The position numbers were made by a program, and so were the translations under genes. A stretch of 64,000 nt of DNA from contig JAKUCV010003224.1 of NCBI GenBank assembly GCA_028386065.3, positions 16,876-80,875 on the forward strand, in the 5' to 3' direction. Below the pieces are notes generated by a model. That model saw only the letters and a list, made by a program, of their open reading frames with translations. It was not told the DNA's origin and did not search any database. Shown here in pieces: positions 46,472 through 58,072 of this stretch. Positions within the stretch are counted from its first letter, which is position 1. Each line of letters begins with the position of its first letter. Source of the stretch: Turnera subulata (lineage: Eukaryota; Streptophyta; Magnoliopsida; Malpighiales; Passifloraceae).

Positions 46472-48130
46472 ATAGCAATACCAATAAATGACTAAATCAA
46501 TGAAGACAAAAAGCAAAAAAAATTAAAAGAAAAAGGAAAAGAAAAGCGAAGAATCTCTTTAATCACATATTTCTGCTGGGGACAAAGTCAATCAAACATC
46601 AGCTGTGGTGTGCAAGCAAAAAAAAGGAGTAACCTTATCTGTGAGCCGCAACCAGGGTCTCTATAAACAACTATAAGCGCGAAAGGAGTAACCTTATCTG
46701 TAGAGTGGTGTAGGGGATAAGCGATCAACAACTATAACCTGCCTACGGTGAGTTCTGTAGAGTGGTGTGGGGGATAAGCGCAAAATGTGTTTGGTAGCTT
46801 GGGAAAAGATTGCTCGCCCTCGAGATAGGGGTGCTTGGGTATTGAATCTATCATGGTCAAGAATAGGTGCTTACTCTTTAAATGGATGTGGAGAATTTGT
46901 AACATGACCATCGATAACACTTCTATTCCAGGTTAGTACAATATTGTCAAAGAGGGATATTTGAATCCTTCGAATTCTTCTTGGTCGTCTTTCAACTTAA
47001 GTCGATCCTCATGTTTATGGAGGAACATGGTTATTGTTGGGAATGAGATGGATGGAGATGGTGCTTGTTTGAGCCAGTATGCGATCTTGCGTATTGGGAG
47101 TGGAAACATATGCAAATTTTGGTTTGATAATTGGCTTAATTGCGGTGTCCTCAAAGATGTTTATCCTAGATTTTTCCTTGTCTTTGGTTCCCAACTCTTC
47201 AGTTATGGAAGTCTGTGAGCTTTTTACAGGGAATCAATCGTGGGAGATTTTGTGGCGGCGACTTCTATACTCATGGGAAGCTGATAATATAGTAGAGATT
47301 ATATCATGCATTGGAAGGGTTCGTCTCAGCCCGGGTGTTGATGATAAGTAGTTGTGGACGGGAGATTCTAAAGGTATGTACTCGATCAAGTCTGGGGTAC
47401 AGGCTTTTTTTCCCAGCTATTCTTGAGGTGAATTTAAAACCTGCTGTGTGGTTTAGTGCGGTGCCCAAAAAAAATTGAGTGTTTTATTTGGATGGCTTTC
47501 CACTATGGTGTTGCGACTAAGTCATGCTTATTGTATAGAGGTATTATTGGTCTTGATCTTTCCAAGTGTCCTCTCTGTAATGATGTTGTGAGTCAAGAGA
47601 TCATCTCATTCTTCCTTGTCGGGATGTATGGTTGTTATGGTCGAAGCTTATTTCTTGGTAGGGGCAGTGTTGGTGCATGCCTGCATCCTTGGAGGAGATG
47701 TTTCTCCAATGGGATGAACTCTGTCGGCATACTAGAGGTCGGTCTTGTTGGGTTCTTCTTTTTTATGCTTCTGTTTTGAGCATTTGGCTGGCCCGGAACT
47801 GTGTTGGTTTCTCATGTGGTTGTTTTAATGGTGAGGATTTGTATTATCGTGTTTTGATGATGTTGTTGTCGTGGATTAAAGTAAAGCAACCTAGGTTTCC
47901 TTATGGGTTGAATGATGTGTTGATATGCTATGAAGGTATTAAATCTTGAAAAGGGGATAAGTTTAAGAATGCCTTTGTGTAGATTCTGGTAATTATCTTG
48001 TAGGCTTGCTTCTAGGGGGTTTCTGATGTAACTGATTTATGTTTCTGGGCAGGCGTTAGTCATTTTCCTAATGACTTTCACCTTGCTTTCTATCTATTTT
48101 CAATAAAGCGTTCATTTTTTGCCAAAAAAA
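46472..48130 (+). mobile_element. LINE-D: 5'-truncated LINE fragment
   Basis: Target duplication TATATTATAATT at 46460-46471 and 48133-48144; tail of 7 A at 48124-48130; copy A has the empty site near 23655. From about 46791 it parallels LINE-C ORF2 (MCLVAWEKIARPRDRG; ICKFWFDNWL; LCNDVV; SIWLARN), with many stops. The first 320 bp (46472-46790) do not look like LINE-C and hold a repeated GGAGTAACCTTATCTGT, so the 5' part may be a rearranged or foreign segment. Confidence 0.82.
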
Positions 48131-49141
48131 GTTATATTATAATTGCTCAAGGTTTTCGATCAGCTAGCTGTCTTGATTCTTGAATGTTTATTGTGTGTTT
48201 AATCACTTGAGAAGTCTGGCTATCCTTTTTCGTATAACCTAGGTAGCAAAATGAAGAATAGAGAGGTGAAATTCAATTACATGAACAACAATATCCAACC
48301 AGTCCTTAACTTTAACTATCGAGAGAAGTTAGACCTAATTGAGGAATTCGCCTCAACACATGGCTTATGGCTTGATTTAGATCCTAGACTAGCGAGAGTA
48401 GATAGGTGAGGGTTGAGGAACGCTAGTCAAGTGAGAGCTTTTGGTAGTAATATTAGGTTAGGAACTACCTGTCACATTCCAAGTAATCAATTGGCCCACA
48501 ATAATCTCCACAGTTGGTCTGAAATTATGTGGCCCAAGAGCTTAAACTTGAGGTTATTTGGTAGCTAAGTACTTGGTAGATATATCCCAAAGACCTCTCC
48601 CACTCACTTCTGATGTGGGACTTGGGCCATCACATTCTCTCCTCCTTTAGACCGTGCATACTTAAGAGTGGAACCCAAATCCATAGCATAGACACCTCCA
48701 TTCACTGGCAGTACCGATCGTAATTTCAGTATCAACCCTTAAGACACGAGTTACATGGCCCAAGCCCACCTGAACGTGGAGTGACATTGGCTCCGCTACC
48801 ATTTTGTCATGCCCTAAGCCGTAGACTGGCCCAAATAATCTCCAAGGCTAGACCGAAACGACGAGGCTCAAAAGTTTAAGCGTGAGGTTATTTGATAGCT
48901 AATTACTAGGTGCTTCTTTCACTAACTTCCAAAGTGAGACTTAGGTCATTACAGAGCCCTTCAAGATTGATTCATTAAATAGAACCCTAGTGGTTGATAG
49001 CTTCAGGCTTTCAATAGCACCATTGAGCCAGTAGTAAAAATAATAATGGTTTTGTGAAGATATTAGCAGTCCAGCTTGCATACTTAGTTTTGTGAATTCT
49101 CACTGTGTTAAAGTCAACATTTCCGCTCCTAACCATCAATT

Positions 49142-49299
49142 CTCATTGGGGTCCCTTAAGCATCAACTAGAGTTCAAGTCCTGGTGATGTGAATGGAGCA
49201 TGCACAGTTGGTAGGGTCCCCACCTTAACAGGTGCCGATCGAAGTCCGGGAGAGATTAGTCTCGTGTCAACAAGAATACTCTTCTACTATTAAAAAAAA
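49142..49299 (+). mobile_element. SINE (family 2), 158 bp
   Basis: Target duplication AACCATCAATT at 49131-49141 and 49300-49310, absent from copy A at about 25560. B-box-like GAGTTCAAGTCCTGG at about 49170; 3' end GAGAGATTAGTC...TACTCTTCTA then a 9-A tail. Confidence 0.85.
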
Positions 49300-49490
49300 A
49301 ACCATCAATTTTCAAGTATTCCCCGACTTTATTGCATCATGAGCAATTTTGTTGAACTTGATCTGCCTTTACGATATGGGGAACTTTTACTTTGTACAAA
49401 TATGAGGACGCATATATGCTCTTGAAGCTTTTGCATGGATTCGTAATGTATCATCTTCGTAGTAAAATTAAATGATGTATTTAATCTCCC

Positions 49491-51124
49491 ACAATATCTC
49501 TTGGACATTGGCAATGTACAATGACATGTACAGTTGTACCTCCATATTGGAACTTCTGTAATATTTTGTACAATTTGTCTATACATTTGTTTGTTTGTGT
49601 CTACAATTGAATTGTTTCTATATAGTACATAACATGTGAGGTGCACTAGCAACTTTGTTTATTAAGTTGATTTCTAGTTGCGGAATAACGGGGTCAAGAT
49701 GAATCTTTAATTAGTTTTCTTTGATATGCCCATAAAAACAATTTTTTCGCTGCTAACCATAAAAACAATTATGAACTTGTTTATATATGTAACACCTGAG
49801 GCACATGTATAGCAATTTTATTTGGTGTGTGCGGTGTACCTCCCCAATAATGGAAAATGGTGACTTTTAATCTTTACAACAAGTTGGCTACCAAGTTGCA
49901 TGAATTATTTATCACATTGTTGGCTATCCGGTTAAAGTAAGACTTTTAAATTGTCAACTTGCTGATGATCTTGTTTAATTTATTCTTGCTTCAAACGTAA
50001 TCAATATCCAGGTCCACGACTTCAAACCCTCTAAACGAAACAACCCCCGGCCCCCATTGCATAAGCTTGTCTTTAAAGGATGGTGGTGACGCCATCTGCA
50101 AGAATTGAAGCGCTGCTCTTCACTAAACTATCATGCATCTTATGTAAAATTATTACCATATAAATACATATTTTCGATTTAGGGGGAGGGCTTGGGCCCT
50201 GCTTGTCCCCTTGGATCCGCCCCTGTTGGGAAGGGCAATCCTAGACAAACCTTAATTCTCATAACAAACATAATTGCATATAGCTCTTACTTAAAAATAT
50301 TACAACATATTAAAATCATTATTTTTTTCATGATTGCCTAAGTGGCCACTCCATCTTGTCCAATCCCTCCAATATTCAGGCTTCATTAGGAAGGGGCGAC
50401 CTTGGCCAAACCCTATGGTACCTTAGCAGAGCTTCTTTTTTCAACCTCCCCATGCAATCCTCCTCACATATATGTAGTCCTCCGTTTGATTTGGTTGGGA
50501 GAATTTTCTCCGTTAAAATAGTTCATCATTAATTCATTCACCACCACTCTCAATTTTCATGGAAGTTGCTCACTTATTTTTTCATGGAAGTTGCTCACTT
50601 CCAATCCAAATTTCCACGCCATACGGTTGATTTTTCGATCAAAGACGTTTCTGAAAAGAGAAATATTTTTCTCAGAGGTAACTTAGGTTTAAAATATATA
50701 TAATATATTTTCCGCAAAGATGATGCCAATATATAGTTGTTGGTGCCCCTACAAATTGTCTCTCTTCATAATGATTTATAAATACCACCTTAATCTCTCC
50801 CACAGTCATTTTTATTTTGGTGGCTTGACATGACCCTGACTGAACTTGAGGAATCTTTCCTCAGTCTACATTTTATTAAAAAAAATCTTATTTCCATAAA
50901 TCATCGTTAAAGTGATTTAAAATGATAGTTTAAGCTCCCTTTCTATATTTGATGATGTGATCATCTTTCCTTAAATCATCTCTCTATATACGATATCCCT
51001 TGGTTTAGCATAAAAAAAAAACGATATCCCTTGGTTATTTCCTTAAATCATTTTTTTAAGTGATTTAAAATGACGTATTGACTAGTATATTTATTGTTTT
51101 TTTTTTCCTGGACCACCCTATCGA

Positions 51125-51187
<63 letters not shown>

Positions 51188-51200
51188 ATTCTACATCTTG
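49491..51200 (+). repeat. Copy B proximal upstream part of the duplication
   Basis: 49915-51200 matches copy A 27783-28560 and 31711-32545. 49491-49914 is AT-rich and holds two degenerate copies of the GTGAGGYRCACTAGCAACTTTGTTTA motif (49637, 49796). About 140 bp at 50088-50226, ending GGATCCGCCCCTG, are extra relative to copy A and may be another small MITE. No gene seen. Confidence 0.75.
51127..51184. repeat. (TA)n microsatellite
   Basis: 58 bp of uninterrupted alternating TA at the position of the TATA region in copy A, so probably an expansion of the original promoter TATA motif. Confidence 0.95.
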
Positions 51201-52257
51201 ATAAACCATACCAAATTAAATAAGCTGTCCATCTATTTTTGTCTTGCTCCCCTAGATTATGATAATGCCGTCCATCTTGGAATGTCTGGCTATCCCTCTC
51301 CCTCCACCCAAGAGTTAATAGTCGAGCCTGAGTTCCAATAGACAAAAGAAAGGAGTTCTATATATACCTATTATTTTGGTCATTAGCTGTTCGCTTTAGC
51401 GATCAACCAACAACTTTACCAGATCCGACTTGTTAATAGACCGAACGGACGGTGTCGCATATCCTGGACTGGGTTTTGGTGTTTTGGATTTTCTAAACTA
51501 AGTTATCTAGAAAGACATATTAAATTCTACACTACTGTGCGATAAAAGTAAATATAAATTTGATAAAACTAACTTGAATGATTTCTTGATGATTGGATTG
51601 TGATCCTTGTACAAGAAAGGCCAATGGCCTTATATAGGCGCACAGCTTATTCACTAGATAAGCTAATTTAAATTACAAAATTTAAATGCATAATCCGCCT
51701 TATGCCTTCCAAATCTGCAATGATCAAATATAGACCTATCAAAAAGACCATCCAAAATCCTCTTCAAACTCGTAAACCTCCTGATCACTATCCCTCTGCA
51801 AGACTTGAATTTCAAAATCCCCCCAAAAGATCTCCAGAACTAATTTCTAAAAGAGTCTCCCAACGACCAAGGAAATCAACCAGAAACCTTATAAGTCCAG
51901 AGAGATCACCATGCCCATCCACAGACTTAACGATCCAGAAAGACCACTTGATTCACAGACTAATTAATCCAGAAGGCCAATATCAATCCGCACTTATATT
52001 AGTCTTCCACAATTTTCCAAGCTATAATGACCGAAAGTGGGCCAAAATTCAGGCCTTCTAGTGGGACCTACCTCGAGCTTATTAACCCAAAAGGCCGATA
52101 CCACCTTTATCCCAACTAGTTCATGAGCCAAGGACAACTTACTGTAAATGTCTAGATGACCCCGAGCCAATCCTTTGACTTACTGTAAATGTCTAGATGA
52201 CCCCGAGCCAATCCTTTGATGATTTTGAATTGGTGCAAACATTAGCAATTTACAACG
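51201..52257. other. 1.06-kb segment between two promoter-like copies
   Basis: Absent from copy A. It contains a perfect 41-bp tandem duplication (52137-52177 and 52178-52218, unit beginning ACTTACTGTAAATG). No coding motif or terminal repeats were recognised; the 119-codon plus frame at 51702 is Pro/Lys/Ser-rich and matches nothing I know. Confidence 0.6.
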
Positions 52258-52317
52258 ATGTTTGACTAATGACTAGTATCTTTGTTTGATTTTTTTTTTC
52301 CTACACCATCCTATTCC

Positions 52318-52328
52318 TATATATATAT
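52318..52328 (+). promoter_or_regulatory. TATA box of the second P450 copy
   Basis: TATATATATAT 53-63 bp before the ATG, in the same context as the intact gene (CATCCTATTCC...GCATGCAAGGGAATCCACA). Confidence 0.55.
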
Positions 52329-52380
52329 GTTGCTCGCATGCAAGGGAATCCACACACTGCATAATAGTTTCTTCCCAAAC

Positions 52381-54199
52381 ATGGAACCTGTGTTAGCCTT
52401 CTCACCAATCATCACCACCTTCCTCTTATTTTCCTCTGTTGTGTTCATAATAAGAAGCTGGAAAAAGCTGAAAACCAAACCCTCCACCCAAAACTTGCCT
52501 CCTGGGCCATGGAGGTTGCCTGTAATAGGCAACTTGCACCAGCTGGTTGGGTCTCTACCCCAACATCGTTTCAGAGATTTGGCCAACAAATATGGACCCG
52601 TCATGCACCTCCAACTGGGCCAAGTTTCCCAAGTTGTGGTTTCCTCACCAGAAGCTGCAAGAGAAGTGATGAGAACCCATGACATCCACCTTGTTAATCG
52701 ACCCCCTATGCGCTCCATAAGCATGATAACCTATGACAATGAAGATGTCGTGTATGCTCCGTATGGAGATCATTGGAGAGAAATGAAGAAAGTTATAGTG
52801 AGTGAGCTACTGAATTCAAAACGTTCTCGCTCTATCGGATCGGTGAGGCGCAAGAGGAGATATCCAATCTCATAAAGTCTGTTTCGGCTAGTGCCGGATT
52901 AGGATTGCCTCTCAATCTCAGTAGTATGTTATATTCTTTGTCGAATCGCATAACTGGAAAGAACATCTTTGGCAAGTCATGGAAGCATGGAGATGAGCTC
53001 AAAACATTTGTTCATATGACGTTTGATAACTTAGCAGGTTACAGTGTGCTTGATTTTTTCCCATCAGCAGCTGCTAGAATACTGGGATTAATTTCTGGGA
53101 TCGAGTTCAAGCTTCGGATCATGCGTAGGGAAGCTGATAAGTTTTTCGAGAAAATTATCAAAGAACGTATTTCTACACCAAAATCTAGCCCCAATGTTGG
53201 AGAACAAGCAGAAGACTTGGTGGATGTTATTTTGAATCTTGAGGGTCAAGGCAATGATCAGTTCCGTTTCACAAAAAAGAAGATCAAAGCACTCATCTTG
53301 GTAACATTTCTAATTCTAATTATTTTTACCATTATATATAATTGTGTTGAATAAATCAATCTTGGACCTCCACCATGAATTTAAACTTGTAGTAAGACCA
53401 TTATGACCAAATTGTCTCGTTTTAAAAAATAGATATATTTCAGTAAGGACAAGATATAAATATTTGGTAAAGGTCTAGTATCAAACAAAATATCTGTTAT
53501 GGGTTACTTACTTAAACGGGATTCGTCCCTTTTACATGTACGTATATATGCATCTCTTCTTCAAGTTCTGTGGTCTATTGATTTCAGGAACTCTATATGG
53601 TTGGGAGCGAAACTTCAGCCACAACGGTAGAATGGGCAATGTCAGAGCTGATAAAGCATCCAACTGTCATGGAAAAGGTACAGAAAGAGGTGAGGCAAAT
53701 CTTGGGCAAGAAAAGTATAATTGAGGAAGCAGACCTTAGAGAAATGAAGTACTTAAAACTTGTGATCAAGGAAATCTTGAGGTTTCACCCACCAAATCCC
53801 TTACTTATTCCAAGGGAAGCAGGGGTGGATTTAAAAATTGGTGGATATGACATACCTGCCAAAACCAAAGTAGTTGTTAATGGATGGGCACTTGCAAGAG
53901 ATCCTCGTTATTGGGATGAACCTGAGAGATTCTACCCTGAAAGGTTTCTTGATTCCACCATTGACTTTAAAGGGTCAGACTTTGAATTTCTTCCATTTGG
54001 TTCCGGAAGAAGGATGTGTCCTGGTATGCCCTACACCTTACCTACTGTTGAGCTAACTCTTGCACATTTGTTATGGCAATTCGACTGGAAACTTCCATCT
54101 GGAATGGAGCCAAAGGATTTGGACATGACTGAAGCCACGGGCCTTGTTGCTAGAAGAAAGAATGATCTACACTTGATTCCTGTTCCATACAGTCCATAA
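52381..54199 (+). pseudogene. Cytochrome P450 (CYP71), single-frameshift copy
   Basis: Close paralogue of the 32.5-kb gene. Exons 52381-53300 and 53588-54199 (intron 287 bp, same phase-0 site). Exon 1 is 920 bp and not a multiple of three: two extra bases (or one lost) near 52845-52855, in GTGAGGCGCAAGAGG, shift the frame and reach a stop about 10 codons later. Everything else is conserved: hinge PPGPWRLP, I-helix VGSETSATT, EILR, PERF, and FGSGRRMCPGMPY heme loop. The I-helix again lacks the usual Ala/Gly (Val here). With the shift, only about the first 165 residues could be made, without heme binding. A sequencing or assembly error is possible. Confidence 0.9.
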
Positions 54200-55000
54200 A
54201 TACTTGATGGAAACGGAAGAATGATCTACACTAGCCATCCCTGTCACTACCAATTTCTAGCCAAATTTCCATCCCAACTTTTCCATCCAACACATGTGGA
54301 TGGAAATTTCCATCCACCTACCATCCACTTATCATCAAAAAATAATACCATTCATTTTCCATGGATTTCCATCTAAACATTTTTTTTTAACATAAAGCAC
54401 CCACCTGACAATGCGCACTCCATCTGATTTCCATCCAATCTTAGGTGGATGGATGCACAACTCCATCTGATTTCCATCCAAAATAAAATTAGATGAGACA
54501 TTTTTGGACTTAATACTTATTATATTGGCTTTTTTTTGGCGCCAAGGCTCAAACGCGCGCCATATGATCCCGCCAGTTCTTTTTTTTTTGGTCCCAGTAT
54601 TGAGTATTATTCCTTCCTTAATTTTCAAGTGTGCTTTGTAAAAGTATATACCTAGGTTTTTGAAAAGTCTTTTAAATAAAAAATTTCAAAACGAGTGACG
54701 TCAATCTCTAATTAAAAAATGGTGACTTTTAACTTCTAAGTAAAAACATATCATTTCATTAGGTGTTAAAAACATTTAATTGGAAAAAATTATTCACAAA
54801 TTTGAAATGTTAGTCTGATTACTGTAGTAGAGTAAATATTTTCAAAATGCATAAAATATTATGGATATAATTTGTTAATATTTTGTTTTGATTAAATTGT
54901 CATATTATAAGGTGCAAGCCACTATGTAAAACTTGTCACAATTTTTGAGATACTTATTTTTTATTTCATTTATTACTTATTATTAAAGCATAAATTATGT
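54200..55000. other. 3' flank of the second P450, CCATCC-rich
   Basis: Contains many ATTTCCATCC-type motifs, a palindrome GTGGATGGAAATTTCCATCC at about 54296 and a direct repeat CTCCATCTGATTTCCATCCA (about 54419 and 54461). Otherwise AT-rich with no gene. Confidence 0.6.
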
Positions 55001-55157
55001 ACCAATTGAGGTTGGTTCAAGTGGTAAGCGACTTGTTCTGCTTAAGCGAGGTCTCGGATTCGAGTCCTCGTGTACGTAGAAAACTTCATTTGGGAGACTC
55101 ACCCACCATTACCCAGGCGCGCCACCCGAGTCGAGCTGAATTTAGTTAAAAAAAAAA
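55001..55157 (+). mobile_element. tRNA-derived SINE (family 1), 157 bp
   Basis: Exact 12-bp target duplication CATAAATTATGT at 54989-55000 and 55158-55169. A-box-like TTGGTTCAAGTGGTAAGCG, B box GGATTCGAGTCC, GGGAGACTCACCCACCAT and a 10-A tail. It matches the minus-strand SINE at 46202-46386 with a shorter 3' region. Confidence 0.95.
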
Positions 55158-56340
55158 CATAAATTATGTCGTTATATGAGATGACCTTCAAATGTTAAGT
55201 TTCGTATGCCAACTTTAAAATGGCCAACTACCTTTAAAAAATAATTATTTATTTTGCACAATTTTATTTTGAATTACATTGTATAAATAAATAATTTTAT
55301 CTTACTGGCCAGATCCAATATTATAATTTTTGTAATTTTCTCCACAACTTAATCCATAATTTTTTTTTCATACAACAATAAATTCTTTAAGCATTTTCTT
55401 TGATTTTATTTTATTTTTTATTCTTACAATTACAATTTATATTTTATCATGTGCAACACCCTTACCGCATATTTAATTGGATATAATAGGATGTAGTGGA
55501 ACTCATTTATAATATTGATTCCTTTCCATTACATATGATTACATCAAACTAAATAGTTCTATATACCTTTTAGCTAACATAAGTACGATCCTTAACCTTG
55601 TTTTATATTAGTACAAAAAGACCAAAAAAATTTAAATATGTAATTATTATTAAATTTAAAGCCAAAATTGTATTTTCTTTTTTGGGGCCATGAGACAGAT
55701 AGTGTAGTCCCCATCTGAGTTTTCAAATTAGCCTTGGGTTGAAAACTCTCCAAGTCCCTATCCCCATGGGTCAGCAATTTCTCCCATCCCCTCTTCGTCA
55801 TGGGAAATCCGTGCAGATCCCCCAGCCAACTCGGACTTTTATCATCTCCAATCAATATATTATATTATCTTAAAAATTAAAATAAAAAATTTATAAAATG
55901 TGGAAATAATATTTATATATTTATATCATGCCTCATAAAAAAATTATTAATATAAGGTTTTTACATCAAGCAATAGGTAAAAATTACAAATAAAAGGTGC
56001 TAATAGAGGTGTAAAAATAAAGACTATGTTATACATAAAGCATAAACACAAAAAAATCCAGCAAATATATAAAATTTAGATAACTCCTCTAGTGCATAAG
56101 CCTGCTAAGTGTTGCCTATCAAGAATGACTAAGAAATTATTCGTGGGAATGAATCGTGGAGACCACAAAAATTTAAACTAATTATCTACTTAGAGCCTCC
56201 TAGACGGATAAGTTGCTAATAACGGATTGAGATTACTACAATTGTGATACCAAACGAATATGACATGAAGGCCAAGATCAAAACTATAAGTTATTATATA
56301 ATAATGTGATAACAATCATTATTTCTAAAAAAAAAAAAAT
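55158..56340. other. AT-rich intergenic DNA
   Basis: Very AT-rich. I see no gene, terminal repeat or RNA gene. Confidence 0.6.
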
Positions 56341-58072
56341 ACCTTCTCTCTTTCTCCTTCCCCAATCTCCTTCCTTTTTTTTTTTCTTTGAATCGTTTGA
56401 AAACTAACTAATTGGGTTCATTTGTTTTTGTTTGGCTTTTGGTGTTCGACCATCAATCTATTCGACTCTAGCGGAAGGGTTGTGCTGTGTTGTAGAAGTC
56501 ATGAGCGTGATATCGATATATCTGAACCTTTTGGTTATTTTCGATCGAATAAAGGTTGGATCCGTGCTGTTGGAGTGTAGACCTCGCATTGGCATTGGGA
56601 GGCGCGGACTTTGGTATGTTCTTGTGAGCCTCTTTTCCTTTGTCGATTCCATTGCTATTTTTTCTTTGTATTTTATTATTCTATTCTCTTTTCTTCTCTT
56701 GGTTACGGTTGTTTGCAGATAACATGTTTGGATCTTGATATATTTTGTTTTGCAATTTTATTTTGTTTCCATTGTCAATTATACACTACTAGAATGCACT
56801 GTATTTTGTGAGAAACAAATTTTCCTCACTAATAGTTTTGCAACGATTTGGTCGGGATTAAAATTCGGAGGAAAAGTGAGCTTTGCAACGGCATTAGTGA
56901 GGAAAGACCCCAAAAAAATAAAAAACAAAAATATTTTCAAAGTTGCTGTACATGGAAATTTATTTGAAAGTTTTCTTTGAGGGTATTAAAATTTTAGTGC
57001 AATATAAAACTTTTCTCATAAAATACTTTACCCTATAATTATATAAAAGAAAATTATTTTAGTTTTTAAAGTTTGATTTTTAAAATTTTCTATGAATTTT
57101 TAAATGATTTTATCAAGAATTAAATGTTTTGTGAAAAGGTTTTCAAATTATTTTGGGGAGAGTTCTCTATGTTTGGAACACAAGGATTGGCGCCATTTTG
57201 ATTAATATGGCGTCGTTTAGGCGAAGTTACAGTACAAAACACACAAAGTGTTGCGTTTTGGCAAAGGATGAGGTGCGTTGAACCCTCGGTTGACAAGGGT
57301 TGCAAACCCTACTCAAGAACCCAGGTATAAAACCTTATTTTCTTCTCTCCCTCCCTCATTCTTATTTCCTCCCAGCCGCTACTCACCCGAGCCTTCTCTC
57401 TCCCTCTCACTACTTTCCCTCTTCTCTCCTCACAAACCCTAACCACATACACACTAGTATGCTGCCACCACGCCCTCACCTACCTTTCCTTCCACACCTC
57501 TAGCATACCTTCTTATTCTTCTGCCTGAGATCTTCCTGCAGTTGTAACCGAGAAGGTGCGGCTACTCTGCCAGATCTTACGTCGCTGCCACGCTCTCACA
57601 CACACCGGGAAGTGGATGCTCTCTTCCCTGTCCTTTGTCTTTCTGTTCATCTTCTCCCTCCTGTTTTTTTTGTTTGGTGAAAAACTGAGGCTTGTAACTC
57701 CTTTTTTTTTTTGTTGTTTTGTCTAGTAGAAGGTAGATCTATGTAGATCCGTGTTATTGGAGTCTAGATCTCTCTTCAGCAGGGACAGATCTGATTTGGG
57801 TATATTCCGGCGAGCTTCTTTTCCTTTGTTGACTCTGTTGTTTGTTGATTGTTCATTTTGTTTTATCATTCTATAACTTTTATTTGCGGTTGTTTGCAGA
57901 TCTCCAAGCTTGGACCTGGATATAGTTTGTTCGCAGATTGTTGTTCTTTGTGTATTCCTTTTTCATCCGTAGATTTTCAATTTCGACTAGCAGTGATGTA
58001 TAGGTGCTTTTGCATTTGTAATTTTTACTTTCTTGTAAAGTGTAAATTCATTATACATGAATAAAGTTTAAG
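56341..58072 (+). other. Duplicated, possibly transcribed non-coding unit
   Basis: Two related blocks, 56410-56800 and 57660-58020, share GATCCGTG(C/T)T(G/A)TTGGAGT, CTTTTCCTTTGT, GGTTGTTTGCAGAT (splice-acceptor-like) and CTTGGA(T/C)CTTGATAT-like sequence. Before the second block is TATAAAA (57326) followed by a CT-rich leader; after it is AATAAAG (58060). No long frame is conserved. It could be the 5' end of a captured gene or an unrecognised element. Confidence 0.4.

Larger units (their letters stand above)
40797..49490 (+). repeat. Segmental duplication copy B, distal upstream part
   Basis: Matches copy A 22169-25745. It is longer because it holds LINE-C, an expanded microsatellite, a SINE, LINE-D and a second SINE, each listed separately. 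The remaining sequence carries no recognised gene. Confidence 0.9.

Noticed and set aside
51118..51345. Frame ending in alternating Tyr and Ile
   Set aside because: Translation of the TA microsatellite.
56784..56900. CACTACTAGAA resembling the end of a CACTA transposon, with CACTA-like subterminal sequence after it
   Set aside because: The partner end GACTAGCAGTG at 57980 gives no matching 3-bp target duplication and aligns better as part of the local duplication. Left open.
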